NCBI GenBank assembly: GCA_016703025.1
Contig: JADJCV010000003.1
Location: forward strand, 1-64,000
Source of the DNA: Candidatus Avedoeria danica
Lineage (GTDB): Bacteria > Chloroflexota > Anaerolineae > Epilineales > Epilineaceae
Direction of reading: 5' to 3'
DNA: 64,000 nt
Shown here: one piece after another, positions 1 to 8,881 of the stretch
Layout: each line of letters starts with the position of its first letter
How positions within the stretch are numbered: the first letter of the stretch is position 1
Notes under the pieces: model-generated
What the model saw: the letters and a program-made list of their open reading frames with translations, nothing else
Database searches by the model: none
Told to the model about the DNA's origin: nothing
Made by a program: the position numbers and the translations under genes

Positions 1-43
1 TACGGTCTTGCGCGCGGGCGGTGACGCTGGCGGTGAGCGTGCT

Positions 44-725
44 CTATCGAGGAAGAAGGTAGAAGTCGCGCGACGAGGCCCTTGCCTCAACCACATCCAG
101 AAATCGTCCCCATCTAAGCAGCCATAGGGATGTCAACTGTACAAAGTCGCCCTCGGAATAGTTCCTCCCAATCTGTTCGGGGGTTTGTCGTCCGTGGGCA
201 ATTGCATTACGCTCGTCCACGATGGTGTCCAGGCGGTCCCATATCTCTTTGAGAATCACTCCTGGATCTCCAAGTTCAAAGAGATCGCAGAATGTGTTTA
301 CCTGCATCCGTTTCATATGACTTCCGTCGCTTGGGAACACACCAACATCAATTGTACATTCGCGCGTCGCGGCAAGTGCGTGGACGATTTCTCGGTCAGG
401 TCCGGTCCATAACTTGGATGCCGACACTGCGCTCGCAGCCTGCATATGAGTGTGCGCGGCGAAGATGCGCAACCCTGGGCGTAAGCGACGATTGCCGGCG
501 CGCAGGCGTGCTGCAGTTTCCAGCAATGCGCGACACAAGCTCGTTAAAGAAGCTCCTCGTATGAAGCATACTGGTAACGGGATGCCGAGACCACGCGCTT
601 CCCGTCGCGCGTCAGGAGCCAAGTGATGCCCTTATGTCAGGGACGATGTGTGTTGCATCGATCAAGCGGGTAATACTGTCAACCCGCTCCTTGAGGCTGT
701 CTCGTTGAAGTTGACAGCTAAGCAT
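44..725 (-). pseudogene. HEPN-domain protein (MAE_28990/MAE_18760-like), frameshifted
   Basis: Predicted HEPN nuclease-like partner of the DUF262 gene just upstream. The C-terminal part (622 to 44) carries RNAIAHG, matching the R-N-x(3)-H signature of HEPN ribonucleases, followed by an EQIGRNYS stretch like those I know from MAE_28990-type HEPN proteins. A better start is the ATG at 725, which overlaps the DUF262 stop by 8 bp. That frame encodes MLSCQLQRDSLKERV and reaches a stop near 612. Two indels, near 605-612 and near 545, would join it to the C-terminal frame and give about 226 residues, a normal family size. The overlap suggests translational coupling. The family assignment rests on motif and context, without alignment. 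As written the protein is broken; sequencing error is an alternative explanation. Confidence 0.6.
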
Positions 726-1790
726 TGTGAGCTAGAAACCGATCGCGACAGAATTCAATTCGGCCACGCACTCTGGGTCTGCTATTGGTGGCTCCGGTAG
801 TGAGTGAGCGAAGCTCAATTGAGTTGACCCAGCTTAAGTCACCAGGCGGGATCAAGTCGGGCCTGATGCCAAGGGCGAGCGACGCACCAACTGCTAGTCC
901 TTCGAAGAGATTCACAGGCGTCTGGCCCTTCCGGGTTTGATGCCATTAGGGAAGCAGCAGGCGAGAAACGCGAACGTCACCATAAAGCGATTCGTACGTT
1001 CTGCGACGCGGGCATCATCGTAGGCATAGCGCGTGAAGTCGCGCAGGAAGTCCGTAACAGAATGTGCAAATGCCATGTAGCGTTCTGAGAATGCGAAGAA
1101 GCGGAGCACATAGTCTTCTGGCGTGCCATCGTGCATCCGCGAGTGCGGCAACACTACAACCGTCCTGAAGTCTGGCGTTGCCGCCAATTCTCCCAGAAGA
1201 TTCATGAATGTGCCTCGATAGACACACTCGCGTATTTCTTGCGGAGTGAGGAGAATTCCGCCCGTATTGAGGCGTTCAAAGAGATCAAAGCGTACATCAA
1301 GATCACTCTTGTCGTTGAGCACAACTATCTTCAACGGCCGGTCAAGAAAGGTTGTCTGGATATCACCAGGAAGGTCAGCAAAGCCTGTTCGATCGAATGC
1401 GGTTAGCTTGTCTAGTTCTTGAAGCGTGAGACTCTCAGTTTCGAGACGGCAGCTATTGCGCGCTTTTTCACTGCCCGCGAAGTGTACGAGTGTCAATAGC
1501 CTCTGCAAGCCATCGACGACTTCCCATTGAACACGTTCGTCGTCTACGTGATTGGTTGCCATGAACAGAGGTGGAACGGGAATGCCCAGTAATACCGATT
1601 CAATCAACCTGGATTGGCGCTTATGGTCCCACCTGAATTCTCGCTGATAGATCGGGGCGATATCGATGCGACCCTCCTCCACGCGACGCAAGAGTTCATC
1701 GACAGTGACATCATACGTATCGAAGTCAACGCGGCGACGCTGCTCGGCCAACTGCCGTCTCTTCTCTGCTGGCGACGACTGGATGGGCAT
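718..1790 (-). pseudogene. DUF262 protein (ParB/Srx-like fold), one frameshift
   Basis: DUF262 (COG1479) protein of the ParB/sulfiredoxin-like superfamily, found in type IV restriction (GmrSD-type) and other defence or toxin modules. Family motifs are visible: YQREFRW at residues 48-54 and DGLQR at 93-97. The first frame stops at 912 after FPNGIKPGRARRL. The next frame continues with TPVNLFEGLAVGASLALG and ends with RGRIEFCRDRFLAHNA, the expected family C-terminus. Adding one base at about 930-935 restores KPGKGQTPVNLFE, giving about 357 residues. The ATG at 1790 has GAGGTG upstream. Its stop overlaps the start of the HEPN gene. Base composition is clearly more AT-rich than in the rest of the window, suggesting horizontal acquisition. 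Confidence 0.75.
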
Positions 1791-2064
1791 TATCTGGCAC
1801 CTCGCTGTCAGTAGAATATGGAAGTAGGGCGCCTAACCTGTAGCGTTCGGCTCACTGTGATGGATTGAGGATAAAGACCCTTGCGTCTGGATTTCGAGTG
1901 TGGAGAACACTCGGCTCGAAGTCTGGGGGAAACGAGACCAGCGAGCCGACACTCTGCCAATACAGTCCAAGTATGTCGTACGCCGATTAGGGAAGCAACA
2001 AGATGGTGCCTGCAGCCGGAATGCAGAGGCAGACATAGTCGGACCGTGCGTTACAATTCATGTG
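1791..2064. other. AT-richer non-coding stretch upstream of the DUF262 gene
   Basis: No supported gene is seen between the DUF262 start and the left target duplication of the insertion sequence. Short open frames here have no recognisable domain. The stretch shares the lower GC of the DUF262-HEPN island and presumably holds that operon's promoter. Confidence 0.4.
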
Positions 2065-2072
2065 TGGACGCT
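2065..2072. repeat. Left target-site duplication of the IS256-type element
   Basis: TGGACGCT at 2065-2072 is repeated exactly at 3642-3649. The two copies directly abut the 26-bp inverted repeats of the element. Eight bases is a usual duplication length for IS256-family transposition. Confidence 0.85.
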
Positions 2073-2098
2073 GAGGGCGTCCGGAAAGTTGTGTAACC
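2073..2098 (+). repeat. Left terminal inverted repeat of the IS256-type element
   Basis: 26 bp, starting GAGGGCGTCC and ending TTGTGTAACC, imperfectly complementary to 3616-3641. Confidence 0.8.
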
Positions 2099-2416
2099 GG
2101 AAGGTGGCGTAAGGTCGGAGGGAGAACGGTCTCCGGACGATGGCGAACCGGGCCAGGGCGCAAGAGCGCCCGGGCCCGGCTCCCCACCGCCCGGACTCTG
2201 GTGTAGGCTGGAGGTCCAGCAACGACCGGGGTCAGGGCGGCTTGAACCGTGAGCCGGCCGCGCAAGCGGCACAAGAAAGGACTCCTTCGTGAGTGAAAGG
2301 ACCCGACGCGAGAGCGTGGCGCAGGCCTGGGCCGCGGTTGGCCGAGGCCGTCGTGGAGGCGACGGCCGGGCGGCCGGGGGTGTCGATGCCGTCGGCGGAA
2401 CGCGTGATGGCCGAGT

Positions 2417-3602
2417 TTGGCAACGGCCAAGTCGGTCAACGACTTCTACGGCAAGGACGGGATCTTCGCCCGGCTGTTCGCCAAGACCATCGAGGAGATG
2501 CTCGAAGGCGAGATCACTGCGCATCTGGGCTACGAAGCGCACGAGGTCGTCGGCCGGAACTCCGGCACTTGGCCGAAACGGGCGCTATCGACGCACGCTC
2601 AAGACCGAGGGCGGCGAGCAGACGATTGCGGTGCCCCGGGATCGCAACGGCTCCTTCGAGCCGCAGATCATCCGGACCCTACCAGCGGCAGACCAACGAG
2701 ATCGAGGAGAAGATCCTGGCGCTCTACGCCCGCCGGCCAGTCGGTGCGGGACATCCAGGACGTGCTTGAGGAGCTTTACGGCATCGACGTCGCCCCGGCG
2801 ACCATCAGCGCCGTCACGGACAAGATCATGCCGCTGGTGACCGCCTGGCAGACCCGGCCGCTGTCCCCGGTCTACCCCATCGTGTTCCTTGACGGGCTGC
2901 ATCATGCTGCGCCGCGAGAACAACCGAGTCGAGACCGTCGTCGTCTACATCGTCTTTGCGATCGATACCGAAGGCCATCGCGACGTCCTGGGACATTGGG
3001 TCAGCGACGGCGCCGAGGGCGCCAACTTCTGGCTGTCGGTCCTCACCGACCTCCAGAGCCGGGGCGTCGAGGACATCCTCATCGCCTCTATCGACGGGCT
3101 GGTCGGCTTCGACGAGGCCATCCGGGCCATCTTTCCCAAGGTCTGCCTTCAGCGTTGCGTGATCCACCAGATTCGGGCCAGCCTCCGCTACGTCACTTGG
3201 AAGGATTACAAGGCCTTCATCGCCGATCTAAAGACGGTCTACCGAGCTCCAACTCGGGACGAAGCAGAGCGCCAACTCTTACGCCTCGAAGAGGTCTGGG
3301 GCAAGCGCTATCCCGCAGCCGTGCGCTCTTGGCTCACCCATTGGGACGACCTGGCCACCTTCTTCGACTTCCCGGCCGAGATCCGCAAACTCATCTACAC
3401 GACCAACCGCATCGAGGCGTACAATCGCCAACTGCGAAAGGTGATCAAGACCAAAGGCTCCTTCCCGACCGCCGATGCCGCCAAGAAGCTCCTCTACCTG
3501 GCCCACGTGAACATCTCCAAACGCTGGACTGGAGCCATCCAAGGCTGGCCTCTCGTCCTCAATCAGCTCGCCATCCGCTTCGATGACCGCCTTCCCCTCT
3601 GA
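2417..3602 (+). pseudogene. IS256-family (mutator-type) transposase, multiply frameshifted
   Basis: DDE transposase of the IS256/MULE group. The reading is split over three frames. From the TTG at 2417 it runs NDFYGKDGIFARLFAKTIEE to NSG. It then jumps frame for GGEEQT-like sequence (GGEQTIAVPRDRNGSFEPQ), again for YQRQTNEIEEKILALYA, back for VRDIQDVLEELYGIDVAP and PVYPIVFLDGLH, and finally into the frame ending at 3602. The catalytic triad survives across frames: D in VFLDGLH, D in ILIASIDGLVGF, E in YTTNRIEAYNR. A further frame change near 2410 may join an N-terminal MPSAERVMAEF segment. At least four indels are needed, so no functional enzyme is encoded as written. Terminal repeats and target duplication are well preserved, which fits either recent decay or base-calling errors. 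Confidence 0.9.
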
Positions 3603-3615
3603 CCTGTAGCCGGCT

Positions 3616-3641
3616 GGTTACACAAGATTCCGAATGCTCCC
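3616..3641 (-). repeat. Right terminal inverted repeat of the IS256-type element
   Basis: 26 bp, read on the minus strand as GGGAGCATTCGG onward to TTGTGTAACC. It pairs with 2073-2098. Confidence 0.8.
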
Positions 3642-3649
3642 TGGACGCT
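3642..3649. repeat. Right target-site duplication of the IS256-type element
   Basis: Exact copy of TGGACGCT at 2065-2072. Its last base is also the last base of the TGA stop (3651-3649) of the cphA reading frame. Confidence 0.85.
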
Positions 3650-6537
3650 CAATCCGCCTCCTCCCCCCCCCCTTCCGACGCCACCCGCACCCCCCGCTCA
3701 TCCCGCACCCAACCGTCGCCTCCCGACGCTCCACCCGCCCCCAGCGCGCTCGTCGCTCCCGCCCCGCCCGGCATCGACGCCGTCCCCGATCCGATGGCCG
3801 AGACAGATCCGATTGCCGCACCGTCCCGATCCACGCCATGTGCGTGCTGGGCGTGCCCATCCCCCCCCCCCTCCGGCCGAAAGTAGATAATCTGCTTCCA
3901 ACACCGATTCACCTTATCCCCAAACACCAACACCAGATCATCCCTCTCCGCCATCCCCAACGCCCTCTCCACCGCCTCCGCCTCGTCGATCACAATCTCC
4001 ACATCCTCCGCCTTCACCACCCCCCCCACCAATCCGGCGCCCATCCGCCGCCGCCCCCCCTGCCCCAGCAGCCACCAACCCCTCCATCAACATCCGCGGC
4101 ACCTCGTCCACCCCCCGCCCCCGCGGATTGTCATCCCGCCGGCAGATGTAGTGATCGAAGTGCCCCGCACAGATCCCCGCGATCTCCCGGATGTCCTCGT
4201 CCCGCCGGTCTCCCGGCGCCGCCAGCACCACGATCCGCTTCCCTTTCGGCTCCAGCCGCTCCACCAGATCGACCATCGCCTGCACCGCCGCCGGGTTGTG
4301 GCCGTAGTCCAGGATCACGCGGAACGGGTGCTCGTTGAAGACGTTCAGGCGGCCCGGCGTTTGGAAGTAGCTCGTGTCGAACGTCCGCAGACCGTGCCGG
4401 ATGTCGTCCGCCTTGAAGCCCAGCGAGTGCGCCACGGCCGCCGCGAACATCGCGTTCTGGACGTTGTGCAGTGCGCGGCCTTCCATCGTCGCGGGGATCA
4501 GGTGGGTCCAGAGCAGCGGCAGGTGGGTCGGGCCGTCGTAGAGCGTGACCATCTGGCCGTTCATGCCCTCCTCGAGGACGAGCGCCTTCCCGCCGGCGCG
4601 GATGTGCTCGCGGACGAGCGCGTGGCGGTGGTCCATCGTCACGTAGATCACGGTCTTCGCGGTCGTGTGCTCGGCCATCTTCAGGCACTCGGGATCGTCC
4701 GCGTTCAGCACGGCGGCGTCCTTGGCCACTTCCACCACGACGCGCTTCACCTTGGCCAGCTGCTGGAGCGTGTCGATGCCCTTCAGGCCGAGGTGGTCCG
4801 CCTGGACGTTCAACACGGCGCCGACGTTGCAGCGCTTGTAGCCCATCCCGGCGCGCAGAAGCCCGCCGCGCGCGGTTTCGAGCACCGCGATGCTAACGGC
4901 CGGGTCGCGCAGGATCATCCGCGCCGCCTGCGGGCCCGTCATGTCGCCCGCCACGGTCAGCTTGCCGTCGATGTAGACGCCGTCCGTCGTCGCCAACCCC
5001 ACCACGTGCCCGCTCATCTTGGCGATATGGGCGATCATCCGCGACGTCGTCGTCTTGCCGTTCGTGCCGGTGACGGCCGCGATCGGGATGCGCGACGGCG
5101 ACCCCGGCGGGAAGAGCATGTCCATCACCGGCCCGGCCGCGTCGCGCGGCGTGCCCTCGCTGGGCGAGACGTGCATCCGGAAGCCGGGAGCGGCGTTCAC
5201 CTCGCAGATCGCCCCGCCGGACTCGGCGTACGAGCGGCTGATGTCGTCGCACAGGAAGTCCACGCCCGCCACGTCCAGCCCGATCGCCCGCGCCGCCCGC
5301 ACCGCCATCTCGCGGTTGTCGGGGTGGACGATGTCCGTCACGTCGACCGCGGTGCCGCCCGTGGACAGGTTGCCCGTCGAGCGCAGGTAGACCACCTCGC
5401 CCGTCGCCGGCACGGTGTCCTTGGTGTAGCCCTTCTGCGCCAGCAGCCGCTCGGCCTGGTGGTCGAACTCGAGCCGCGTCAGTACCTTCTCGTGCCCGAT
5501 CCCGCGCCGCGGGTCCTCGTTGGTAAGATCGACGAGCTCGCCCACCGTCCGCATCCCGTCGCCCACCACGTGCCCCGGCACGCGCTTGCTGGCGGCGATC
5601 AGCTCGCCGTGGATCACGAGCAGCCGGTGATCGAACCCCGTCACGAACTTCTCGACGACGACCGTGTTCGCGTGATCGCTCGCGTGCGTGAACGCCGCCG
5701 CCACATCATCGCCCGTCACGAGGTGGATGGACACCCCCCGGCCGTGGTTCGCGTTGAGCGGCTTCGACGACCGGGTACCCGATCCGCTCCGCCGCCCGCA
5801 CGGGCCTCCTCGGCGTCGTACACCAACCGCTGCTCCGGCACGGGCAGGCCCAGGTCGCGCAGGATCCGGTTCGTCTCCTCCTTGTCGCTCGCGATCTCGA
5901 CGGCGATGTGCCGCGTCTCGCTCGTCACGGTGGCCTGGACGCGCTTCTGGAACTTCCCGTGCCCGAGCTGGATCAAGCTGAACCGGTTCAGCCGCAGCCA
6001 AGGCACGTCCCGCTCCTCGGCCGCCTTCACGAGGCTGGCCGTGCTCGGCCCGAGCGCCCGCCGCTGCGCGAAGCGGATGAACTCGTCGCGCGCCTCGGCG
6101 AAGCTGTACGCCGCGACGCCCGCCGCACCCCGCGCCCCCGTCGTTCCTCCCCCCGCGCCTCCTCGGGCCGCAGCGCCTCCGGCAGCAGCCGGTGGATGAA
6201 CTCGAGCCCCACCCGCCCCGCCTCGACGCCCACGTCCTCCTGCTCGTACTGATAGATGACGTCGTACTGCCCCTCGACGCCATTTCCCCGCGTCTTCCCG
6301 AACGTCACGTCCGCGCCCGCCTCGTTCTGCAGCTCGATCGCCACGTGCTCGAACACGTGCCCGAGCCACGTGCCCTCGCCTTCCCGCAGACGGCGGATGA
6401 AGCCGCCGGGCTCGCCGTACGAGCAGCCGTGCTCGTACAACCCTGGCAACGCACCCAGCAGCGGCTCGATGAACGATTCGCCCAGCCGCCCCGTCGGCCA
6501 CGCCTCGAGTTCACACGTTCTGCGTGAGGATCTTCAT
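3649..6537 (-). pseudogene. cphA: Cyanophycin synthetase, interrupted by several frameshifts
   Basis: ATP-dependent, non-ribosomal synthesis of cyanophycin (poly-Asp backbone with Arg side chains), a nitrogen reserve. The ATG at 6537 starts MKILTQNV, then a one-base shift at about 6512 leads into ELEAWPTGRLGES and LYEHGCSYGEPGGF. A second shift near 6150-6180 leads into AAYSFAEARDEF. The pair at about 5808 (extra C) and 5771 (two bases lost) flanks the ATP-grasp core, which resumes with LNANHGRGVSIHLV. The Mur-ligase-like ATP site is VTGTNGKTTTSRM. A last shift in the G-rich tract near 4040-4070 leads to VFGDKVNRCWKQIIYFRPE, the conserved C-terminus. A low-complexity tail follows to the stop at 3649. 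With about five corrections the length is normal. No cyanophycinase lies nearby. The gene is either a pseudogene or intact in the cell and mis-sequenced in homopolymers. Confidence 0.9.
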
Positions 6538-6947
6538 AGACGACAACACCTCATTCCCCGCGGATTCAACCTCGCGTAGTGTACCGCATCCCACCACCCC
6601 GATTCCCGCCCCAGATGCCATGCCGCCGGCTGCGCTCCACCCACCGCGTAGGGGCGACGCGAACGCGTCGCCCGCAGGCCGTACGCCCCACACATCGCCC
6701 CGGCCTACCGCCCCGGCCCACCCGCCGCCCGCCCATCGCACCCACCCATCGCCCACGGAGCCGCCGACATCGGCGCCCAATGCCATCCCGCGCATCCGAC
6801 GGAGGCGTGACGCGGGCATGCGGCCGATGGGGGGGTGCGTTGCATGGGGATCGGGCGACGCGTTCGCGTCGCCCCTACGCGGTGGGTTGTGGTGGACGCG
6901 GTGTGCCGGCATCATGGGCGGGCATCAAGGACACCGTGGGTATTGCA
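6538..6947. other. Divergent intergenic region between cphA and the DUF72 gene
   Basis: About 410 bp without a supported gene. It holds a perfect 36-bp inverted repeat pair described separately, plus CACC/CCGC-rich low-complexity sequence. Both flanking genes point outward, so both promoters should lie here. Confidence 0.5.
6639..6887. repeat. Perfect 36-bp inverted repeat pair, 177-bp spacer
   Basis: 6639-6674 and 6852-6887 are exact reverse complements. Each arm is itself a near-palindrome with core GGCGACGCGAACGCGTCGCC and includes GTAGGGGCGACG, so both belong to the GTAGGGGC palindrome family seen elsewhere in the window. The arrangement resembles a miniature element with palindromic ends, or two inverted copies of one repeat. 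Confidence 0.8.
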
Positions 6948-7937
6948 ATGCCCCTCAATCACTACCACCTCGCCCTCCCCGTCTGGAACCGCCCCCCCTG
7001 GCGCGGTACGTTCTACACGCAGCGCACCCGTCCTGCCGACTTCCTGGCGGAGTACGCCTCCGTCTTCAACGCCGTTGAGGGCAACAGCACGTTCTACGCG
7101 CTGCCGTCCGCCGAGACGGTGCGGAAGTGGCGGGAGACCGTGCCGCCGGGGTTCCACTTCTGCTGGAAGGTGCCGCGCGCGATCACGCACGACCGGACGC
7201 TCGTCGACGCCGGCGCGGAGCTGGACGCGTTCCTCACGACGATCGCGCCGCTCGGCGACCGGCTCGGGCCGTGTCTGCTGCAGCTCGCGCCGTCCTTCGG
7301 GCCGGAGCAGCTGGGCGATCTGGCGCGCTTCCTCGAAGCGGCGGCCGAGGGCGCCGCGTCACGCGGCTTGGCGATGCGCTGGACGGTCGAGGTTCGCCAC
7401 CCGGCGTTCTACCGCGACGCGGAGTTGGCCGCGGCCCTTTCCCTCATGCTCGCCGACCGCAGCGCCAGCCGCGCGGTCATGGACACCCGCGCCCTCCGCT
7501 CCGCCGCGCCCGCCGACGTCGCCCGGCCGCGTCCCGACGAGGTGGCCGAGGACACGGCGCGGAGGGTGAAGGAGGCGGCGGATGCGCGGCGGCAGAAGCC
7601 AAACCTGCCGCTGCCGCCGGACCTTTCGGCCGATTCGATCGGTCCGACGCCCATGCTCCGCTACGTCGCCCACCCCGATCCGGCCGCCAACGCGCCCTGG
7701 ATCGTCGACTGGACGCGCGACGTGGCCGCGTGGATCCTCGCCGGCCGCCACCCGTACGTCGTCATCCATGCGCCGGACGATATCGACGGCGCGCCGATCG
7801 CGCGGCTGTGGCACGCGGCGCTCAGGGAAGCGATGGCGGAAGTGTCATCGACGGCGGGTGGCGGCGACAGGATGGACATCGGCGAGCTGCCGCCCTGGCC
7901 GGCGGAGCGAGGGCGGCAGCTCGGGTTGTTCAACTGA
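6948..7937 (+). CDS. DUF72 family protein (YecE-like)
   Basis: 329-residue DUF72 (COG1801) protein with a TIM-barrel-like fold and unknown biochemical role. Family features are GNSTFYALPSAETVRKW, then FHFCWKVPRAITH and later WTVEVRHPAFY, and near the C-terminus a PYVVIHAPDDIDGAPIARLW segment. The chosen ATG at 6948 is followed by PLNHYHLALPVWN, typical of the family N-terminus; the frame stays open further upstream but there it is Pro/Arg-rich and non-conserved. The gene converges on the carbonic anhydrase gene with only 15 bp between the stops. The C-terminal PWPAERGRQLGLFN is also usual for such proteins. The function is not known. Confidence 0.85.
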   Translation: MPLNHYHLALPVWNRPPWRGTFYTQRTRPADFLAEYASVFNAVEGNSTFYALPSAETVRKWRETVPPGFHFCWKVPRAITHDRTLVDAGAELDAFLTTIAPLGDRLGPCLLQLAPSFGPEQLGDLARFLEAAAEGAASRGLAMRWTVEVRHPAFYRDAELAAALSLMLADRSASRAVMDTRALRSAAPADVARPRPDEVAEDTARRVKEAADARRQKPNLPLPPDLSADSIGPTPMLRYVAHPDPAANAPWIVDWTRDVAAWILAGRHPYVVIHAPDDIDGAPIARLWHAALREAMAEVSSTAGGGDRMDIGELPPWPAERGRQLGLFN

Positions 7938-7952
7938 AGGGACGGAGCCGTC

Positions 7953-8804
7953 TTACGGCGTCGAATCCTCCGCCAACGCCCGCTCCCCCAGCGCCTGCAC
8001 CGGCCGGTTGTTGCCGTCGAAGATCGCGGTGTAGGCGGCCAACTGCTCGGCCGACAGCTCGACGGGCGTCGTCATCACGTTCCAGGCCACGCCCTCCGAG
8101 CACGGCGGCGTCGTGAGCGAGCCGGCGTAGCGGAAGGTGGTCTGGACGGCGGGCAGGAGGGCGGCGGCGTCGACCATCGCCGTCACCTTCGTTTCGGGCG
8201 ACTCGGCGGCCAGCAGGTTGTCCATCACCGCCTGGTAGGCCTCGTTCGCCGCGCCGTCGTTGAGCAGAACGCCGACGACGGCCAGCTTCTCGTCCGCCGA
8301 CTTGTGCACGAGGTGGATCTCGGCTTCCGCCAGCACGCCGTCCACGCTGTGCTCGGACGGGGCGTGGAAGTGGAACTGCGCCAGGTCGTAGCGCATGCCG
8401 TCCAGCTCGATGTAGCTGCCGGCATCGTAGTTCACCTGGACGGTGTGTCCGTTATTGAGAATATTGATCGCGCTCGGGCTGTAGTGGAAGACGATGTTCG
8501 CCAGATCCGCCGCCGCGGGCTCGCCGATGTCGATGGGCGACTGCGCGGCGCCGCTGCCGCACGCGGCGAATTCCTCGCTGAGCGCGGCCCAATGATCAGG
8601 GCCTGCCTCGCCTTCGTAGGTCCAGTGCGGGGCGTCGTGCTCCGCCGGGGCGGCGGCGTGTTCGGCCGCCGTCGGCATGGCCACCGCCGGCTCGGCCGGC
8701 GCGGCTGCCTCTGGCGGGGCCTCCTGTGGGGCGCCGCAGGCCGTCAGGCCCGAAAGCAGGATCGAACACATGCCCATCAGGGCGATCGGGAACCGTTTGC
8801 TCAA
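7953..8804 (-). CDS. Alpha-class carbonic anhydrase, lipoprotein
   Basis: Zinc enzyme interconverting CO2 and bicarbonate, here predicted outside the cytoplasmic membrane. The TTG at 8804 is preceded by AAGGAG at good spacing. It begins SKRFPIALMG, followed by a hydrophobic stretch and the lipobox LTAC with Cys23. A roughly 30-residue Ala/Pro-rich linker precedes the catalytic domain. Alpha-CA hallmarks are QSPIDI (residues 88-93), the first zinc histidines in FHFHAPSEHS (His145, His147) and the third in EIHLVH (His164). Cys82 and the Cys in TTPPCSEG are placed to form the usual disulfide. The whole domain appears intact at 283 residues. Confidence 0.92.
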   Translation of the reverse strand: MSKRFPIALMGMCSILLSGLTACGAPQEAPPEAAAPAEPAVAMPTAAEHAAAPAEHDAPHWTYEGEAGPDHWAALSEEFAACGSGAAQSPIDIGEPAAADLANIVFHYSPSAINILNNGHTVQVNYDAGSYIELDGMRYDLAQFHFHAPSEHSVDGVLAEAEIHLVHKSADEKLAVVGVLLNDGAANEAYQAVMDNLLAAESPETKVTAMVDAAALLPAVQTTFRYAGSLTTPPCSEGVAWNVMTTPVELSAEQLAAYTAIFDGNNRPVQALGERALAEDSTP

Positions 8805-8881
8805 CGTTTTCTCCTTGGGTGAGCGCGTGCCGGCAGTGTATCGCGGCACGCAGGGTGCGTCCATCCCTGGACGAAGTCCGA

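Larger units (their letters stand above)
2073..3641 (+). mobile_element. IS256-family insertion sequence, 1569 bp
   Basis: Both ends can be defined. The left terminal inverted repeat is 2073-2098 and the right is 3616-3641. They share about 19-20 of 26 positions, including TTGTGTAACC at the inner end, and are flanked by the 8-bp duplication TGGACGCT. Inside is one mutator/IS256-type transposase gene on the plus strand. The intact duplication implies simple insertion with little later rearrangement. The element lies at the border between the AT-richer DUF262-HEPN island and the GC-rich cphA gene, touching the cphA stop codon. Confidence 0.9.

Noticed and set aside
2417..3602. Programmed frameshifting in the transposase
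   Set aside because: IS256 transposases are single-frame; there are several shifts without a repeated slippery site.
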